Assembly (NCBI GenBank): GCA_034509735.1
Contig: JACGWO010000011.1
Coordinates: 10,449,866-10,513,865 of the forward strand
Direction of reading: 5' to 3'
DNA from: Sesamum alatum
Taxonomy: Eukaryota > Streptophyta > Magnoliopsida > Lamiales > Pedaliaceae
Length of the DNA stretch: 64,000 nt
In this document: positions 21,590 to 33,490 of the stretch, piece by piece
Position numbering within the stretch: the stretch's first letter is position 1
Layout: every line of letters starts with the position of its first letter
The notes under the pieces: model-generated
Seen by the model: the letters and a program-made list of their open reading frames with translations, nothing else
Database searches by the model: none
What the model was told of the DNA's origin: nothing
Made by a program: the position numbers and the translations under genes

Positions 21590-22660
21590 TAGCAGCACTT
21601 ACCCTCTCTTTTTTGCTTTTTGGAAATGCTTTTTGCAGAATGCTTGAAATTTTTTGCAGATACTTGAAATCATTGTACCAAGTACTTATGTTAGAAGGTC
21701 CTGAGAAAGGGCAATCTCATGAAAAAGATCTGTCAAAGATCGCGATCTGTGAAAGATCAATAAATTCTTTTGGCAATACACTTTTCATGAGATAGTGAGC
21801 AGGTAGAAGAAACAAGGACAATCCCATGATGGATTGAATAAAGAAACTTACAAAGTCTAGAAGACTCCTAAAAACTAAGTGTAAAAAGCGACCTGGGAAA
21901 GGCCGATTAAACCAGATCTGGAAAAGATCTATAAATTTCACTCAAGGATAAAATTTGACATGAGAAAAATGAAATCTAGAAAACGTTGTTTAAAGAAGAA
22001 CAAAATGTGACTTGAAAAGGTCGCTTAAATCAAGCATGGAAAAATGAAGTGCGAAAGCGGCCCAAAGCAGGTTGCATACATGTGGAACAAATCGACTGTT
22101 GCATAAAGCGAATCTATTAATATCTCATGGGGTACTAACAAACAAGGTCACTCATGTACAAGGGACCTGAATCTTCTGAAAATTTGATCTGAAGTAGATC
22201 GCATAAGCCATGTTAGGCAAAAAAGATAAGTGGATTCGACCTTCAAGAGGTCACATGAATGTTGATGGGAATTCATGTACGAAGTTCCAAGAAAGCGAAA
22301 TCCGACAAGAGAGAGGTCGCAAGTCCACTAAAAAAAAAATCCTACTGTGCAAGTCATGCCTTCTCGATCACATAAGTAAATAGGCCTAAGGTGATCATAG
22401 ATCTGAGAAGTGGAATAGATCCTAAGAAGAAAACAAAATATAAAGGCTATCAAAGGATAACATCGCATGGCAGCATGAAAAGTTGCAGAATCTATTGAGG
22501 TAATTGCATTGAAAAACATAAACTTTCTTACAAGAGCAAGGAGTTAGGGACATTGTAGCAAAAAAAGATCGGGAGACAATCTACCCTATTACAAATGGCG
22601 ATGGTATCGCGATCTATTCAGCAGAATAAACTTTCAAAAACCTAAATACTAGAAACCAAA
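21590..22660. other. 3' region of the Tat element, degenerate short repeats
   Basis: Recurring aaaggtcgc / agatcgc / gcgacc motifs appear about every 60-120 bases. This is the look of a decayed tandem array, common in Tat 3' regions. No sense-strand ORF of note. Confidence 0.5.
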
Positions 22661-22663
22661 GTA

Positions 22664-23150
22664 CTATGAGGGAGGGGCATCCATCTTCTCTACCTCCTCT
22701 ATTAGGCTCTCGAACTCGTCCTTCACTGGTGGGGGAGTCTCCTCCTCAAGGAAGGCAGCAAGGTTTCCATCCAATGTGGGGTCAAGCCAGGCTAAGTCAA
22801 AACCCTCAGCAAACCCCTTTACCTTCAGCACTTGAGATTTACATATCTCAAAACCCTGATCTAGAAAATCGACGGCCTTAATCTCGATTGCAACTTGGAA
22901 TACCAGGGACTTGAGAAAATCTCGAGCTCCTTGAAGACGGGTCTTCGCCACAAATTCTTTACGAGCATCAGATGTAAGGTAGGCATCGCAACCAGCTGAA
23001 TGCCCTTCTTCTTTCCCGACCTCGCGACCTGCGAAGAAACCCTCCTTCGCCCAGTTTCTAGAGCCACAGTGCGGGCCGTGTCAACTTCAATATGAGATTG
23101 AAGCACTAGATCCTCCAGTTGCTTAACCCTTTCCTCAACTATTGTCGGCT
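22664..23150 (-). pseudogene. Antisense coding remnant in the Tat 3' region
   Basis: On the minus strand one frame (from about 23055 down to 22664) encodes EGHSAGCDAYLTSDARKEFV, then GARDFLKSLVFQVAIEIKAV, then FLDQGFEICKSQV and an acidic C-terminus (DLAWLDPTLDG). This Gly/Cys-spaced, helix-rich pattern is what I associate with proteins encoded antisense in the 3' regions of plant Tat/Grande-type elements; their function is unknown. Upstream (about 23055-23150) a leucine-rich helical segment (VKQLEDLVLQSHIEV) lies in a different frame, so there is one frameshift. The start is not seen. Confidence 0.6.
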
Positions 23151-23155
23151 GACGT

Positions 23156-23945
23156 GAGGAATCATATGGTCAAAGCATATGTTTCGTTACCATTGTAGTA
23201 TTTTAAACATGTTATATCATAAATTTCAGTTCAATAGTATAAAATGTTAATAGCTTAGAGAAGCAAGATATTACAGAGAATAATATTAATATTCTTGTTT
23301 TTTAAGAGGATCAATTTTAACCTATAAAAGAAATAGAAAATTATTTGATGTGTAAGTTCCAATCAAACTATTATAAAATACAAGCATCACATTTTATGTT
23401 CAGTGATTTATTTCTTGTATAAAACAAACATATAATAAAGAGTAGCAATTTTTACCTTGGATAGTTTTGCATCAAACGCTTTGGAATAATCTATCGTTCC
23501 AAATTATTTTCGTTGGAATTTTTCACCATATTTCTCAAACTCAAAAGAAAATATGGTGATTTCCCACAGACAACACCAATTTGATGGTACAAAAAATAGT
23601 CGGGGGTACCATTAATAGAACATAATATAATATCAACAATTGCAATACAATATCTCGCCCTCCCTTTCTCGTTCTCCTGGCGAAGTTTATATACATGTGG
23701 GACATTTATTTCTGCATTGATGAAGAGTTTGAATCATGCTCCATTGTCTCCTTGAATTTGGACTCCTTTTTAGGCTTCATACATTATCCTCTTGAACCTG
23801 AACTACTTTCTAGATTTTATTCATTAGAGACAATCATGCTACTTACCATATACATTTAATTACATAATAATGGAAAATACCATTATATATACCATTTATG
23901 GGAACTGTCAACCTTACCCATTTTACGTTATTTTTCCCTCCATCA
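23156..23945 (-). mobile_element. LTR and leader of a second retroelement, opposite strand
   Basis: The LTR is 23582-23945 (364 bp). Read on the minus strand it begins TGATGG and ends CCATCA, a perfect LTR terminal inverted repeat, and has a TATATAAAC box. It is followed on the minus strand by tggtgttgtctgtgggaa (23563-23580), a primer site of the same kind as that of the Tat element. 23156-23562 would be leader. No coding domain follows because the plus-strand Tat element abuts it. Confidence 0.7.
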
Positions 23946-24662
23946 CAAACCTTAGGCTTCATCTTGATTAAAATCAAGCTCAAGATCTTATATAAACTAC
24001 GGATTTTTATTCATTCAATTTGCATCTAAATAAATGTATATAAAAAAATAAATATATATAGTAAATAATACAACAATGAAAAATAACGTTAATTCATTGA
24101 CATCTCCTAAGGTTATGTCCAATACACAAATATTTCATTTTCTTTGCAAAAATTACAGGTACACTCTCTGAGGGGTGTTAGTATAATATTTTTCAAATGG
24201 TGTTTATGTAAGTTCTTCCCTCTAAATAGGGAAGTAGTTGTAATTAAAACTGCAACATCAAGGGGTGCATATGCAATTTTGCAAAGGGTAAGGGGTATGT
24301 GTGTATTTGGACTTAACCTCAGGAAGTTTCGATGTAATTTACCCTAATATATATAGTGAGTTAATATCAGAAAAATAAACAAATTTATATAAATAAACAA
24401 ATATAAATATAAAAATCAATTATATTCATAGCTAAGATCATTTTTGGGCAGCCCACTTTTTTTCGACCATGATAGTTATTATAAGGGTCTCAGTTAATAA
24501 ATAATATGAATGAATAGTTAAATAAGTATGTCTAAACTCTTATAATTTATATCTTTTAAAATTAAATCAATATAAATCCAATTTTAGATTTATCACGAAC
24601 ATAAAACTCAGTTAGACCTTGTAAACTCAACTCAATCAACATAATCCAAAACTACTTGACCT
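23946..24662. other. Spacer with one MITE-like inverted repeat
   Basis: About 24145-24346 starts gcaaaaattacaggtacac and ends gatgtaatttaccct, with inverted internal motifs; it belongs to the style of family A but is distinct. The rest is AT-rich without genes. Confidence 0.45.
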
Positions 24663-24667
24663 CACTA

Positions 24668-24699
<32 letters not shown>

Positions 24700-25579
24700 A
24701 GGCTCATTGCCACGGATTTTTTTGTGGTAAATTTTCCATGACTTTGCAACGGAATTTCTAAAATTTAGATTTTCATCGCAAATTTTGTGGCAAAACAACG
24801 ATAAACTTTTGGTCCCGTTGCACAAATTCGTTGTAAAATTTGGTCAACTTTAAAGTGGCCCACTTTTGTTTTCAAGGCAAAATTTTGCCACGGAAGACAT
24901 CCGTTGCTAATATCAATGGATTTTGTTAAAAATATCCACTGCAACAATTGCAACGGATTTTCAAATTATATCCATTGCAAACGATTTGCAATGGATATTA
25001 CATCAAAAAAAAAGTCGTTGCAATTTAAGAAACTTTTTGCAACGACTTTTGCGATGACCTTCAAGTAACATAACTTTTAAAATAATATAGCAACAATTTT
25101 TGCGACGACCTTCTTGGTATAGTTTTTGTTGCAAAATAAAGAGTTGAGTGTTGTAACGGATTTTGCTTCAGAAGCAAATCCATGGCAAAGTTGCCGATAA
25201 ATTAGCAAAAAAATTTGCAATGACCCGAAAACTCATTGCTATTCATACCAGGCAGTTGGAGGCATTAATTATTGAGAGGTTATATTTGCCACAGTTTTTG
25301 TAACGACATCTTATCCGATGCAATCCATACAATACAACTATAGTGCATTATTTACGAAATGGTACTTTTGCCACGGATTTTACAACGGATGTGAGGTTCG
25401 TGGCAAATTCCATGGCAAGATCCGTGATAAAATCCACTGCAAAAAGTTAATAAAAGACTACTTACACCCTTATTCATTCTTGTTTTCTTATATCTTCGCC
25501 TATTCTAACTACTCATTTATTTTACTCTATTGAAATTTTGTCCACGGATTAATTTCTTTTAACCCATGGAGAAGGAAAG

Positions 25580-25895
25580 TCTACTATGAACAACGGCGTT
25601 TGTATGAGAAACTCCAGTTACACAGACTTTGATACTAATTTTTTTGGATGGTTAGAATAGGTAATATAGTTTGAATATGAATTTGAATATCAGAACATGC
25701 ATGTTGTTTAATTCAAGTGTAGGTGGGTTGATCCTATCGAAGGAGTGACGATTCACCCGAAGTATCACTTGGTTGATTTTCACCATAAACGTCTATACAA
25801 AAAAATGAGCCGTTTATCCTAGCACAACAAACTATTCAAGAGTACTATGCTCATATCCGTGTTTAAGAAGAGATAAAGTTGATTGGATGATCAGA
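25580..25895 (+). pseudogene. CACTA transposase-gene remnant (DUF4216-type region)
   Basis: Frame fragments read MNNGVCMRNSSYTDFDTNFF, then CRWVDPIEGVTIHPKYHLVD, then EPFILAQQTIQEYYA. They match in order the conserved C-terminal region found in plant CACTA (TNP2-type) proteins: a Gly-Val core, a W-x-D-P segment, H-P-x-Y-x-L-V and EPF-LA-Q. Several stops and at least two frame changes separate them. The rest of the transposase is deleted. Confidence 0.65.
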
Positions 25896-26224
25896 ACATT
25901 GTTTCCCAATGTCTGCCCGAGTCTTCATCGAGCACTTCGATTAATGATCAACAGTTGTGGTTAGAGGAATAAAGATGGGCAGAATTTGGGGTATTGGCTC
26001 GGAGGTGAGATAATCCACTTGTTCTACCTCGATTAACACTACCACTCTTAATCAAGTGCTGGAACACGATGGATCAGAGTTAGTGCACAAGTTGCTTCGT
26101 GAAAACAAGATAATGTGTTCATAAATCAAGCGCACAAGTAAACATATGCAATTACCAATTGGTGTTTAACAGATACAGGGGCACATCCTTAGACGATGGC
26201 CCCCCGAACAATAGGAAAAGTATA

Positions 26225-26640
26225 CGGCCCTTTCTCTAGAAAGCCTGTGTGCCACAGAAGGTCCAGTTGCTAGCATGGCGGGCGTGTAAAGAGGCTATTC
26301 CAATCACAAACAGTCTGCGGAAATGAGGGGTCCCGATCAGCGCCAAATGTTCACGTTGCTCACGGGTAGAGGACACGTCCATGCTCTACGAGGATGCACT
26401 TTTGCCAGACAGGCGTGGGCGCTCATCGGACTACCTTGGCGCATTATGTCACATGATTGCGAAGCAGTTGATGGCTGGATGTGCTGGTGCGCAACTCCTT
26501 TGATGATAAAAACTTCGAGCTCTTTCTCCTCCTCTGTTGGACATTGTGGAATGTACAGAAGTAGTTTACCTGTGAGAATCTAGACGCCACGCCCTTGAAG
26601 GTAGTGAACCAAGCCCCCAAGCTTCATTCACTGCTTCGGA
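26225..26640 (+). pseudogene. LINE fragment inside the CACTA element (zf-RVT region)
   Basis: Frames encode VQLLAWRACKEAIPITNSLR, then CSRCSRVEDTSM, then HALRGCTFARQAWALIGLPW and a following Trp-rich stretch. This is the zinc-knuckle zf-RVT tail of plant L1-type LINE polyproteins (AWRAC.EAIP, C-x2-C, HALxxCxFARQxWAL). It is broken by a TGA after SLRK and by frameshifts. It lies between the transposase remnant and the right subterminal array, so it was captured by, or inserted into, the CACTA element. Confidence 0.7.
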
Positions 26641-27359
26641 TGCAATTGCTAAGGATGTAATTTGTGGATAAATTTGGTATAACGTTGGAAGATGTTAGTG
26701 AATCAAGAGATAACTCCAGTAATAATGATATGCCATCCGGATGACCAACCACCTTTCGTTGTAAAATTTGCAAACAATGTGTTGCAATTTTGCACTAACT
26801 CTTTGCAAATGACGTTGTCACATTTGCAATGGATGTCGTTACAATTTTGCAACGGACCTTCGTGTCTAAGTTGTTGCAAATAAAATAAGATATTGCAACA
26901 AAATTGCTGCAAACCTTGCCACAGAAATATTAGCACAAAGGTCGTTGCAAAAATATTGTAAAATTCGTAACAAACATCGTTGCAAAATTTTTTGAAAGTC
27001 AAAGTTGTGGCCACGTAATTTGCAACGGATTATTGCAACGAAAAATACGGAAAGATTGATGCAACTATATCATCACTATCTATAGCAACGGAAAATATTC
27101 CGTTGCGAATTTCTGTGGCGAAACAGTTTTCCACGGATTTAGTGCAAAATCCGTAGCAAAAATTTATTGCTATGACACAATTTTTTGTAGTGTTTGAGTC
27201 AGATCCTTGGTCCTAACCCGTCGTCTTCTTCTTTTTTTTTTTTTCAAAAGTTGTAATATTACTTAATTACATCAATATTAATAAATTGAGCAATATATTA
27301 GTGATCAGTATATTAATATTCAATCAATACATCAATATAATAATGAATAATAAAATAAA

Positions 27360-27699
27360 CTAGTAATTTGTATTACACTCCATGTGTGCGTAACTTTTTG
27401 ATGTTATTTAAAATAAATATTTATAAAACGTTTATTATTTAATAAAGTATATACAAAACAATAAGTAAATATTTTAGATTTATAAGGAAGTGATGATAAA
27501 ACAAATGCTATATATTATAGTGAAAACAAAGATGCATGAGAAAAAAAAAAAGAAAGAAAAAACATAACGAGCAAAAGATAGTGAGAGAGTGCAAATTTAG
27601 ATAAATAAATAAAAAAACTAAATTAAAATATTAAAAAATATAAAATAGCAGACCAAAGAAGGTGAGACACTAAAAAGATTCATCTCCCTTAATAATAAA
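27360..27699 (-). mobile_element. Non-autonomous Helitron-like element 1 of a tandem pair
   Basis: Read on the minus strand, the 3' end is CTAG followed by T. About 11 bases before it is a small hairpin (ACAC-atgga-GTGT). This 3' hairpin plus CTRR-T is the Helitron signature. The body is AT-rich and about 60-70% alike, by eye, to the next copy. The 5' boundary is set by the neighbour's 3' end at 27700. Confidence 0.6.
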
Positions 27700-28040
27700 T
27701 TAGTAATTTTGGTACACTATATGTGTGTGCAACTTTTATAAATATTATTTAAAATAAAATATTTATAAAACTTTATAAGTTAATAAAATATATACAAAAT
27801 AATAAGTTAGTATTAAATTTATAAAAAATATGACCAAAAAGATGAATGAAAATTAAAAGAAAAAAAAAGAAAATAATGGTAGAGTGGGAATTGAGATGAA
27901 AATTAATAAGGGAGTGGGAAGTTAGATGAAAGAAATCAAATAAAAAACAAAAAGCCAGATCAAAAATGGGAGAGACACCAAAAATGTGCTCTCCTTTTAT
28001 TTTTTATATGCTCGCAAGAACTGCGTGCAACAACGACTAA
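27700..28040 (-). mobile_element. Non-autonomous Helitron-like element 2 of a tandem pair
   Basis: On the minus strand it ends CTAA followed by T (plus strand 27699-27703), with hairpin ACAC-atata-GTGT ten bases before. The body repeats that of the preceding copy and of the Helitron at 41330-41615. The 5' edge is approximate. Confidence 0.55.
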
Positions 28041-28328
28041 TTTATATAAAATGAAACAGGTATCGTACAATCGATGGAACTGGAACTTATCCATTCAAAT
28101 TTATTTGTAGCTTCTTAACCTTAATTATGGGACAAAAACATCATCGGTCGTCGAACCCCATATCGAGACCGCTACTTTACGATGAGAATGATTTTCTTTT
28201 CATTATTTAAACTCAGCGTAGGTATAAGCAACTACTCTCCTTCATCTTCCCTCATAAATACATGTTCTATATAAATATCACACCTGCATTTATGTAAGGT
28301 GTCAGCACACTTTTCTTTCATGAGGTCT

Positions 28329-28820
28329 GGTGTAATTACACGTAAACTTCCTATAATTTTAAAAATTACATTTAGCACCTCTGAGGTTTGCTTCTGTCTA
28401 ACAAATAGGTCCTTCTGTTATTCAAAATTTACCGAATTTGTTGATATTAGCAAAAAGAATTGAATGAAAATCATTATTCATCGATTGATTTATTACTGAA
28501 TTATTGTAAGTCAAATAAATCTTTTTTTGATCGAACTAACCATATAAATCTTTACATGTTAATGCATGTGAGGAGATACTTTTTCACCATTATAAAAGTA
28601 GTTTAATCACAAAAAAAAAAAAAAAGTTTTTTGACCTACAATAAGTCAGTAATAAGTCAATCGAGGATACATATCGATTTTCATTTATTTTTTTTTGTTA
28701 ATATCAACATATTCGATGAATTTTGACTATTGGGGGATTTATTTGTTAGATAGAAGCAAATCTCATGGATACTAGATATAATTTTCCAAACCACAAAAGA
28801 TCTACGTGTAATTATACTAA
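28329..28820. repeat. MITE-like inverted repeat, family E
   Basis: Starts ggtgtaattacacgtaaac and ends ctacgtgtaattatac. The halves mirror each other around about 28600, including the ccgaatttgttgatatta / caacatattcgatg pair. A half copy lies at about 40870-41030. No coding capacity. Confidence 0.7.
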
Positions 28821-29720
28821 ATCTCAGGAGAAAGGAATATAATTATCACTTTATGTATTATATATAGGGTTATTGACGCTTAAAATTCCCTCTAAAAATA
28901 TAAAATTACACTTTCCCTTGAAAAGATTTTACAATTACACTTATACCTTCTAAATATATCGAGATATATAAAAATATCGATATATATATATGTATATATG
29001 CTATAGTATTGTTTTAAAGCAAAACAGTGGGCTTGAATGGCTTTTCCCATATATGAATTATTTGCATGAGATCTCCTCTCTCATTATATTTTTCATTACA
29101 TTACCAAAGAACTGATTATTTACACTAAAAATCACTGCTGATTAAAGTTATAACGAATCAATACTATCTACCACGTTCAGATAAAATCGACGAGAAAACT
29201 TAAAATGACCACAGTCAATCAATATTTATAATGATTTTACCTATGGCCAAAATATTTACCATAATTTTTTGTTATAGCAAATGTTCTGATCTCGCACCAC
29301 AAGAAATATAACATCTAACTATGGATAATTGTCATGATTAATAATAAATAGTCGTAGTAAATAGTCATTAACCGTAGCCACACATCGGTTGTTGGATGTG
29401 GTTTTTGCAAGGGTTAATTTTTTTGCATCGATTTTATTTAATCGTAATTAATAATAGTTATTTATCATTTTTTTTCCATAGCCATTAATATTGTAGTCAA
29501 TACTAATTATATTCTATTGTCGTTCGCAGAAACAATGAATAATGATCGTTGTGCAATCGTGATTAATTAGTATCCACCATGTTATTTTACTTTCAATCAT
29601 AATAATTAATTATAGTAAAAAGTCAAATTTCTTTTAGCGTGAACATTTATTCCTTTAGCCTGTACTCAATTATTTGATACTGCAAGCTCAATACTCCCTC
29701 GCAAAACACTATATATAAAA
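28821..29720. other. Spacer with a degenerate repeat
   Basis: About 29215-29640 shares ttaccatgatt / catggttat-type motifs with 1930-2230, suggesting one old repeat family; ends are not clear. No gene seen. Confidence 0.4.
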
Positions 29721-30145
29721 GGGTAAATTACGTCAACCTCCCCGAGGTTTAACATAATTACAAATACCTTCTCGTTGTTTAAAAAATTATAAATACCTCT
29801 TTGAGGTTTGCAATTTTTAACCAAAGGCCGAAATTAACCATTTTGCCCTTAAATTTTTTATTAAAATTGTAGAAAAATCACTCGAGGCAAATTGCATTAT
29901 TCCTCATCTGTGTAAAAAACTTAAGAAACCTCTCTCTACGCATTGTAGTCCAAAAAATTTTAAGAATTAAATAAAAAATAATTCAGTGCATAAGGGCATT
30001 TTTGTCAATTTACCCATAAAAATGGATGGTAATAGGTTATTTGTTAGACGGTTACAAACGTTAGGGGGTATTTATAATTTCTCAAACAACGAAAGAGTAT
30101 TTGTAATTATGCCAAACCTCAGGAGAGGTAAATATAATTTACCCT
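29721..30145. repeat. MITE-like family A copy 3
   Basis: Begins gggtaaattacgtcaacc and ends gtaaatataatttaccc. The arms are inverted copies of about 100 bp. Confidence 0.75.
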
Positions 30146-30596
30146 ATATAAAATAATAAAATAATAAAAAAGAGAAGACGAAAAAAGAATATCAACAGGA
30201 CATCTTATTTATTTTCGCATTTTTTTTCTCTCTCCCGGCATGTCATTTGAGCCAAATTATCAAGATTATATTTCGATTAATGGATTTTATTTAAAAAAGT
30301 AATTTTAAATTACTCTATGTTAGAATAATTTAAGATTCATCAATATTCAAAAAAATAATTATTCAAAATTAGAGTTGAAGGATTCTGAAATCATTTAAAT
30401 TTAAAATATCCAAATAAATCTAAAAAAAAATTATTATTAGAAATTTTAAAATTCATCAATTCACATGCATTTGGGTTTGTTTAAATAAACCAGGTGGGTT
30501 ACAGAGTGAGGGACACTTGTACAATCTGGGACAGTGAACTAAGAATAAAATGTCACATTCTTTGAAGCTTGACTTAAAAAAAATTAAAAAAATTAA

Positions 30597-30642
<46 letters not shown>

Positions 30643-31529
30643 TAATAATAATAATGATAAAGCGATGATGTATTATTTATTTAGAATAAATTAGCTACAG
30701 TCATTCAAAATTAAATATCTTATATTCAATAACTTATCAACAACTATAATAATTTATGCTAAACACCTATTATAAGTAAAACTACACCTATTATTAAATA
30801 AAACAACATCTCACGTTGACAGGGTTCAAACCCATAACCTTAAAAGTAATGGGGCCTCACCTTCGCCAATTGAAATTTGACTTACTGTTGTCATGTTAAA
30901 ACCCAGTAACTTTAAGTCCTCTTATCAACCTCATTAGGAAATTGATGGAAAAAACTACATGCAAGTCACGTGGACATTCTGTTTCATTCTAAAAAGACAA
31001 ATGTCATGTGAACTAAATGAGTCATTTTACGAGTTATTGGACTGTCTTCGAGAATATCGTAAATAATGAAACTAAAAATATATTGGGCCCAGGCATGATG
31101 TAGTTTGTTTATGTTTTCATTTTTAGTTTTCAATAGAAAATATGTATTTTTAATTTGTATAGGTTATCGTGGGAAAATGAGAATATATTAATTTGGATTA
31201 TAATGGAATTATTTTTTATATTGGACTGTGGTGTCAAATCAAGGTATTTTTAAGGAAGATACGTATATAAAAAATATAATTTTATTTTAATTACTGTTTC
31301 AAAATTTTAAAACTGAGAATGAAAACATAAACCCAATTATCAATTGTTGTCTTGTTAATTAATTTGTTACTTTGTTACTTTTTGGGAGAAGTTAGAATTA
31401 AATTTTCTTTAAAATCTTTATAAGCAAATATGAGTGATTTCTATTGTCAGCATAGCTCAATAATTCTATTTCCTAAATCATGATCGAAAATTCGAAAATC
31501 AATTATTCTATTTACTAGTTTAATTTTGA
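30146..31529. other. Spacer with a trinucleotide microsatellite
   Basis: An (AAT/ATA)n tract spans about 30596-30657. The rest is AT-rich DNA with no credible ORF or structured repeat. Confidence 0.6.
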
Positions 31530-31745
31530 TGTGACCTATATAGGTCACGTCTCAATCCAACATACCATCCCGTGTTTAATAATGCCATCCACACCAATAA
31601 AGCAATGACAATTTGCATATATAGTTTATGTAGTTACATCTTGTCAATTACCTATTTCTTCAAATACCAATTGAGAATTATCAAGGAATTATTGACTTAA
31701 TTATATTCATATAATCAAATTATAATGCTATGTCCAATATTATTA

Positions 31746-31815
<70 letters not shown>

Positions 31816-32440
31816 ATTATTAATATTATTATTATTATTATCATCATCATCATCATCATCTAAACTCTTTTAATAATTAAAGAGGGAAGATTTTGGGATT
31901 TTTGGTCTGCCATTTTATTTTTTACTTTTTTCCCCTTTCTTTTGGTTTTACTATCTCCAGTTAGAAAAACTATTTAACTTTTAGTTAATGTTTAGGGTAA
32001 ATTATAGTTACCTTATTTGAAATTTGATATAATTACAAATATCTTCTTGTTGTTTGAGAAATTACTAATATCCCTTTGATTTTTACGTCCGTCCAACAAC
32101 GAGTTCATTCCATTAGCTTCTAATACCTTTCCATCTAATTTTTATGGTGAACTATTAGAATTATGAATTATAATTTTACATATTTTTTTAGAAGTCAAAT
32201 AATCAGGCATACACAGAGGGGCTAATGTGACTTTACCCACCCTCATAGTTTTTTATATTTTTTTCATATCGTTTGAAAAAAAAAAAAACAAGAGTAAAGT
32301 AGACATTTCCGCCACACCATTTAAGGGCTACATAATTGTTTTATATTTCAGATAGATATTGATAATTTTTCAAACAACAAAAGTATTTATAATTTTAACA
32401 AATCTCAGGAGAGCTTGTTGAAATTTATAACCCTAATATT
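31530..32440 (+). repeat. Duplicated block, copy 1
   Basis: Shares long runs with 41090-42190: both carry cctatataggtcac, ccaacatacc, tgacaatttgca, a gttaatgtttagggtaaatta stretch and a family A MITE (31994-32434). Inside copy 1 an (ATT)n tract (31742-31845) and (ATC)n tail occupy the place where copy 2 has a Helitron. No gene. Confidence 0.8.
31742..31860. repeat. (ATT)n / (ATC)n microsatellite
   Basis: More than 30 ATT-type units, interrupted near 31810-31825 by taat steps, then six ATC units to about 31860. Confidence 0.9.
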
Positions 32441-33077
32441 TAATTAATTTTTTTACCTTTTCTCGTCTCTTTTATTCCAAATTTCTTAATATTTTTCTAT
32501 TAAAAATATTTATTTATTTATCTCAAAGTATTATCTTTTTCTCTTTTCTTATTTCTTTCTATAGTATTTCGAAACTTATATTCGCTCTATGCCATTTATA
32601 TAAAAATAAATTGAATAAATATATATATATATATATATATTAAACTTTTAGGAAAAAAAATATAATTATCTAAGTTTTTAACTACTTTTGCGCAATCATT
32701 GCGCTGCAAGAATTGAGGAGATCCATATAACCAATTAATGTACAACAACAAGTAAATACCACAAAATCAAACATATCAATGATTATGACTTAGTAGTTGC
32801 ATTACTTGACAACTATAACAAAGACAAGCTTGTTTGTTTATGTTTCATTTTCAGTTTTTCATTTTTGAAACAATAACATATTTGTTTATACATATTCTTA
32901 CTAAAAATATATTAATAATTTGACACTGGTGTTCAATATTAAACACAATCTTGTTAATTACTTAAAATATATTCTCATTTCAAACCAAAACTTATATAAA
33001 CTTGAAATCACATATTTAACGCTGAAAACTGAAAATGAAAACATAAACGATCCAATCCAAGTTGGACTTATAGAAAG
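32441..33077. other. AT-rich spacer, no gene seen
   Basis: Includes a TA tract at about 32619-32641. A short ORF near 32920 has no features and spans a repeat edge. Confidence 0.5.
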
Positions 33078-33490
33078 GGAAAAATTCAATTTACCTACCT
33101 GTGATATTGCAAATGAGTAAATTACCCTCCTATAAAAAATAAAATAGCAATTTACCTCCTTGAATTTTTTAAAATAAATCAACTAATCTTCCCGTATTTT
33201 CTAAAATGGAGCAATTTACCTCCCTAGACAGGGAGGTCAATTGCTCCATTTAAAGAACCCGGGAGGATAAATTGCTATTTTATTTTTGTAGGGGGATAAT
33301 TTGCTCATTCCCAATATCACAGGGAGGTAAAGTGTATTAAACTCCTTATACAATATTAGGGAAAAATGCAAGCAATCCCCCATGTGATATTGCAAATGTG
33401 CAAATTACCCCTCTATAAAAAAATAAATAGCAATTTACCCCTTTGTATTTTTTAAAATAAAGCAATTTACCCCTGTACATTAAACCCTAT
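33078..33490. repeat. MITE-like inverted repeats, family D (one full, one partial)
   Basis: 33078-33343 starts gggaaaaattcaatttacc, and its mirror is near 33343; between them the gcaatttacctcc motif recurs on both strands. A second, partial copy begins at 33357 (gggaaaaatgcaagcaatccc). A related piece with the opposite terminus lies at 34540-34707. Confidence 0.65.

Larger units (their letters stand above)
15780..23155 (+). mobile_element. Ty3/gypsy retrotransposon, Tat lineage, decayed
   Basis: Order: LTR-like leader, candidate primer site, gag, protease, RT, RNase H, a second (archaeal-type) RNase H, integrase, purine tract, then a long 3' region with an antisense coding remnant. A second RNase H between RNase H and integrase, and an antisense ORF in the 3' region, are features of plant Tat elements. 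Every coding domain carries stops or frameshifts. I could not find a matching 3' LTR, so the right end at 23155 is where Tat-like sequence fades. The left edge is approximate. Confidence 0.85.
24663..27192. mobile_element. CACTA (En/Spm) element, decayed, 2.53 kb
   Basis: Termini are CACTACAAAAAA at 24663 and its complement ending at 27192. Long subterminal regions (about 24700-25460 and 26750-27170) carry many copies of a ttgcaacggattt-type motif in both orientations, the usual CACTA subterminal array. A transposase remnant lies at about 25580-25895. The flanking triplets (cct left, ttt right) do not match, so the 3-bp target duplication is lost or the ends have drifted. A poly(A) run of about 30 bases extends the left terminus. 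Confidence 0.85.

Noticed and set aside
22666..22881. Plus-strand 71-codon ORF in the Tat 3' region
   Set aside because: It lies opposite the patterned antisense frame and has no features of its own.
24663..24700. Long A-run as the tail of a retroposon
   Set aside because: It directly extends the CACTACAAAAA terminus and has no target duplication or upstream coding DNA.
31742..31860. Regular repeat suggestive of a CRISPR-like array
   Set aside because: It is a trinucleotide microsatellite in plant DNA; no spacer-repeat structure exists anywhere in the window.
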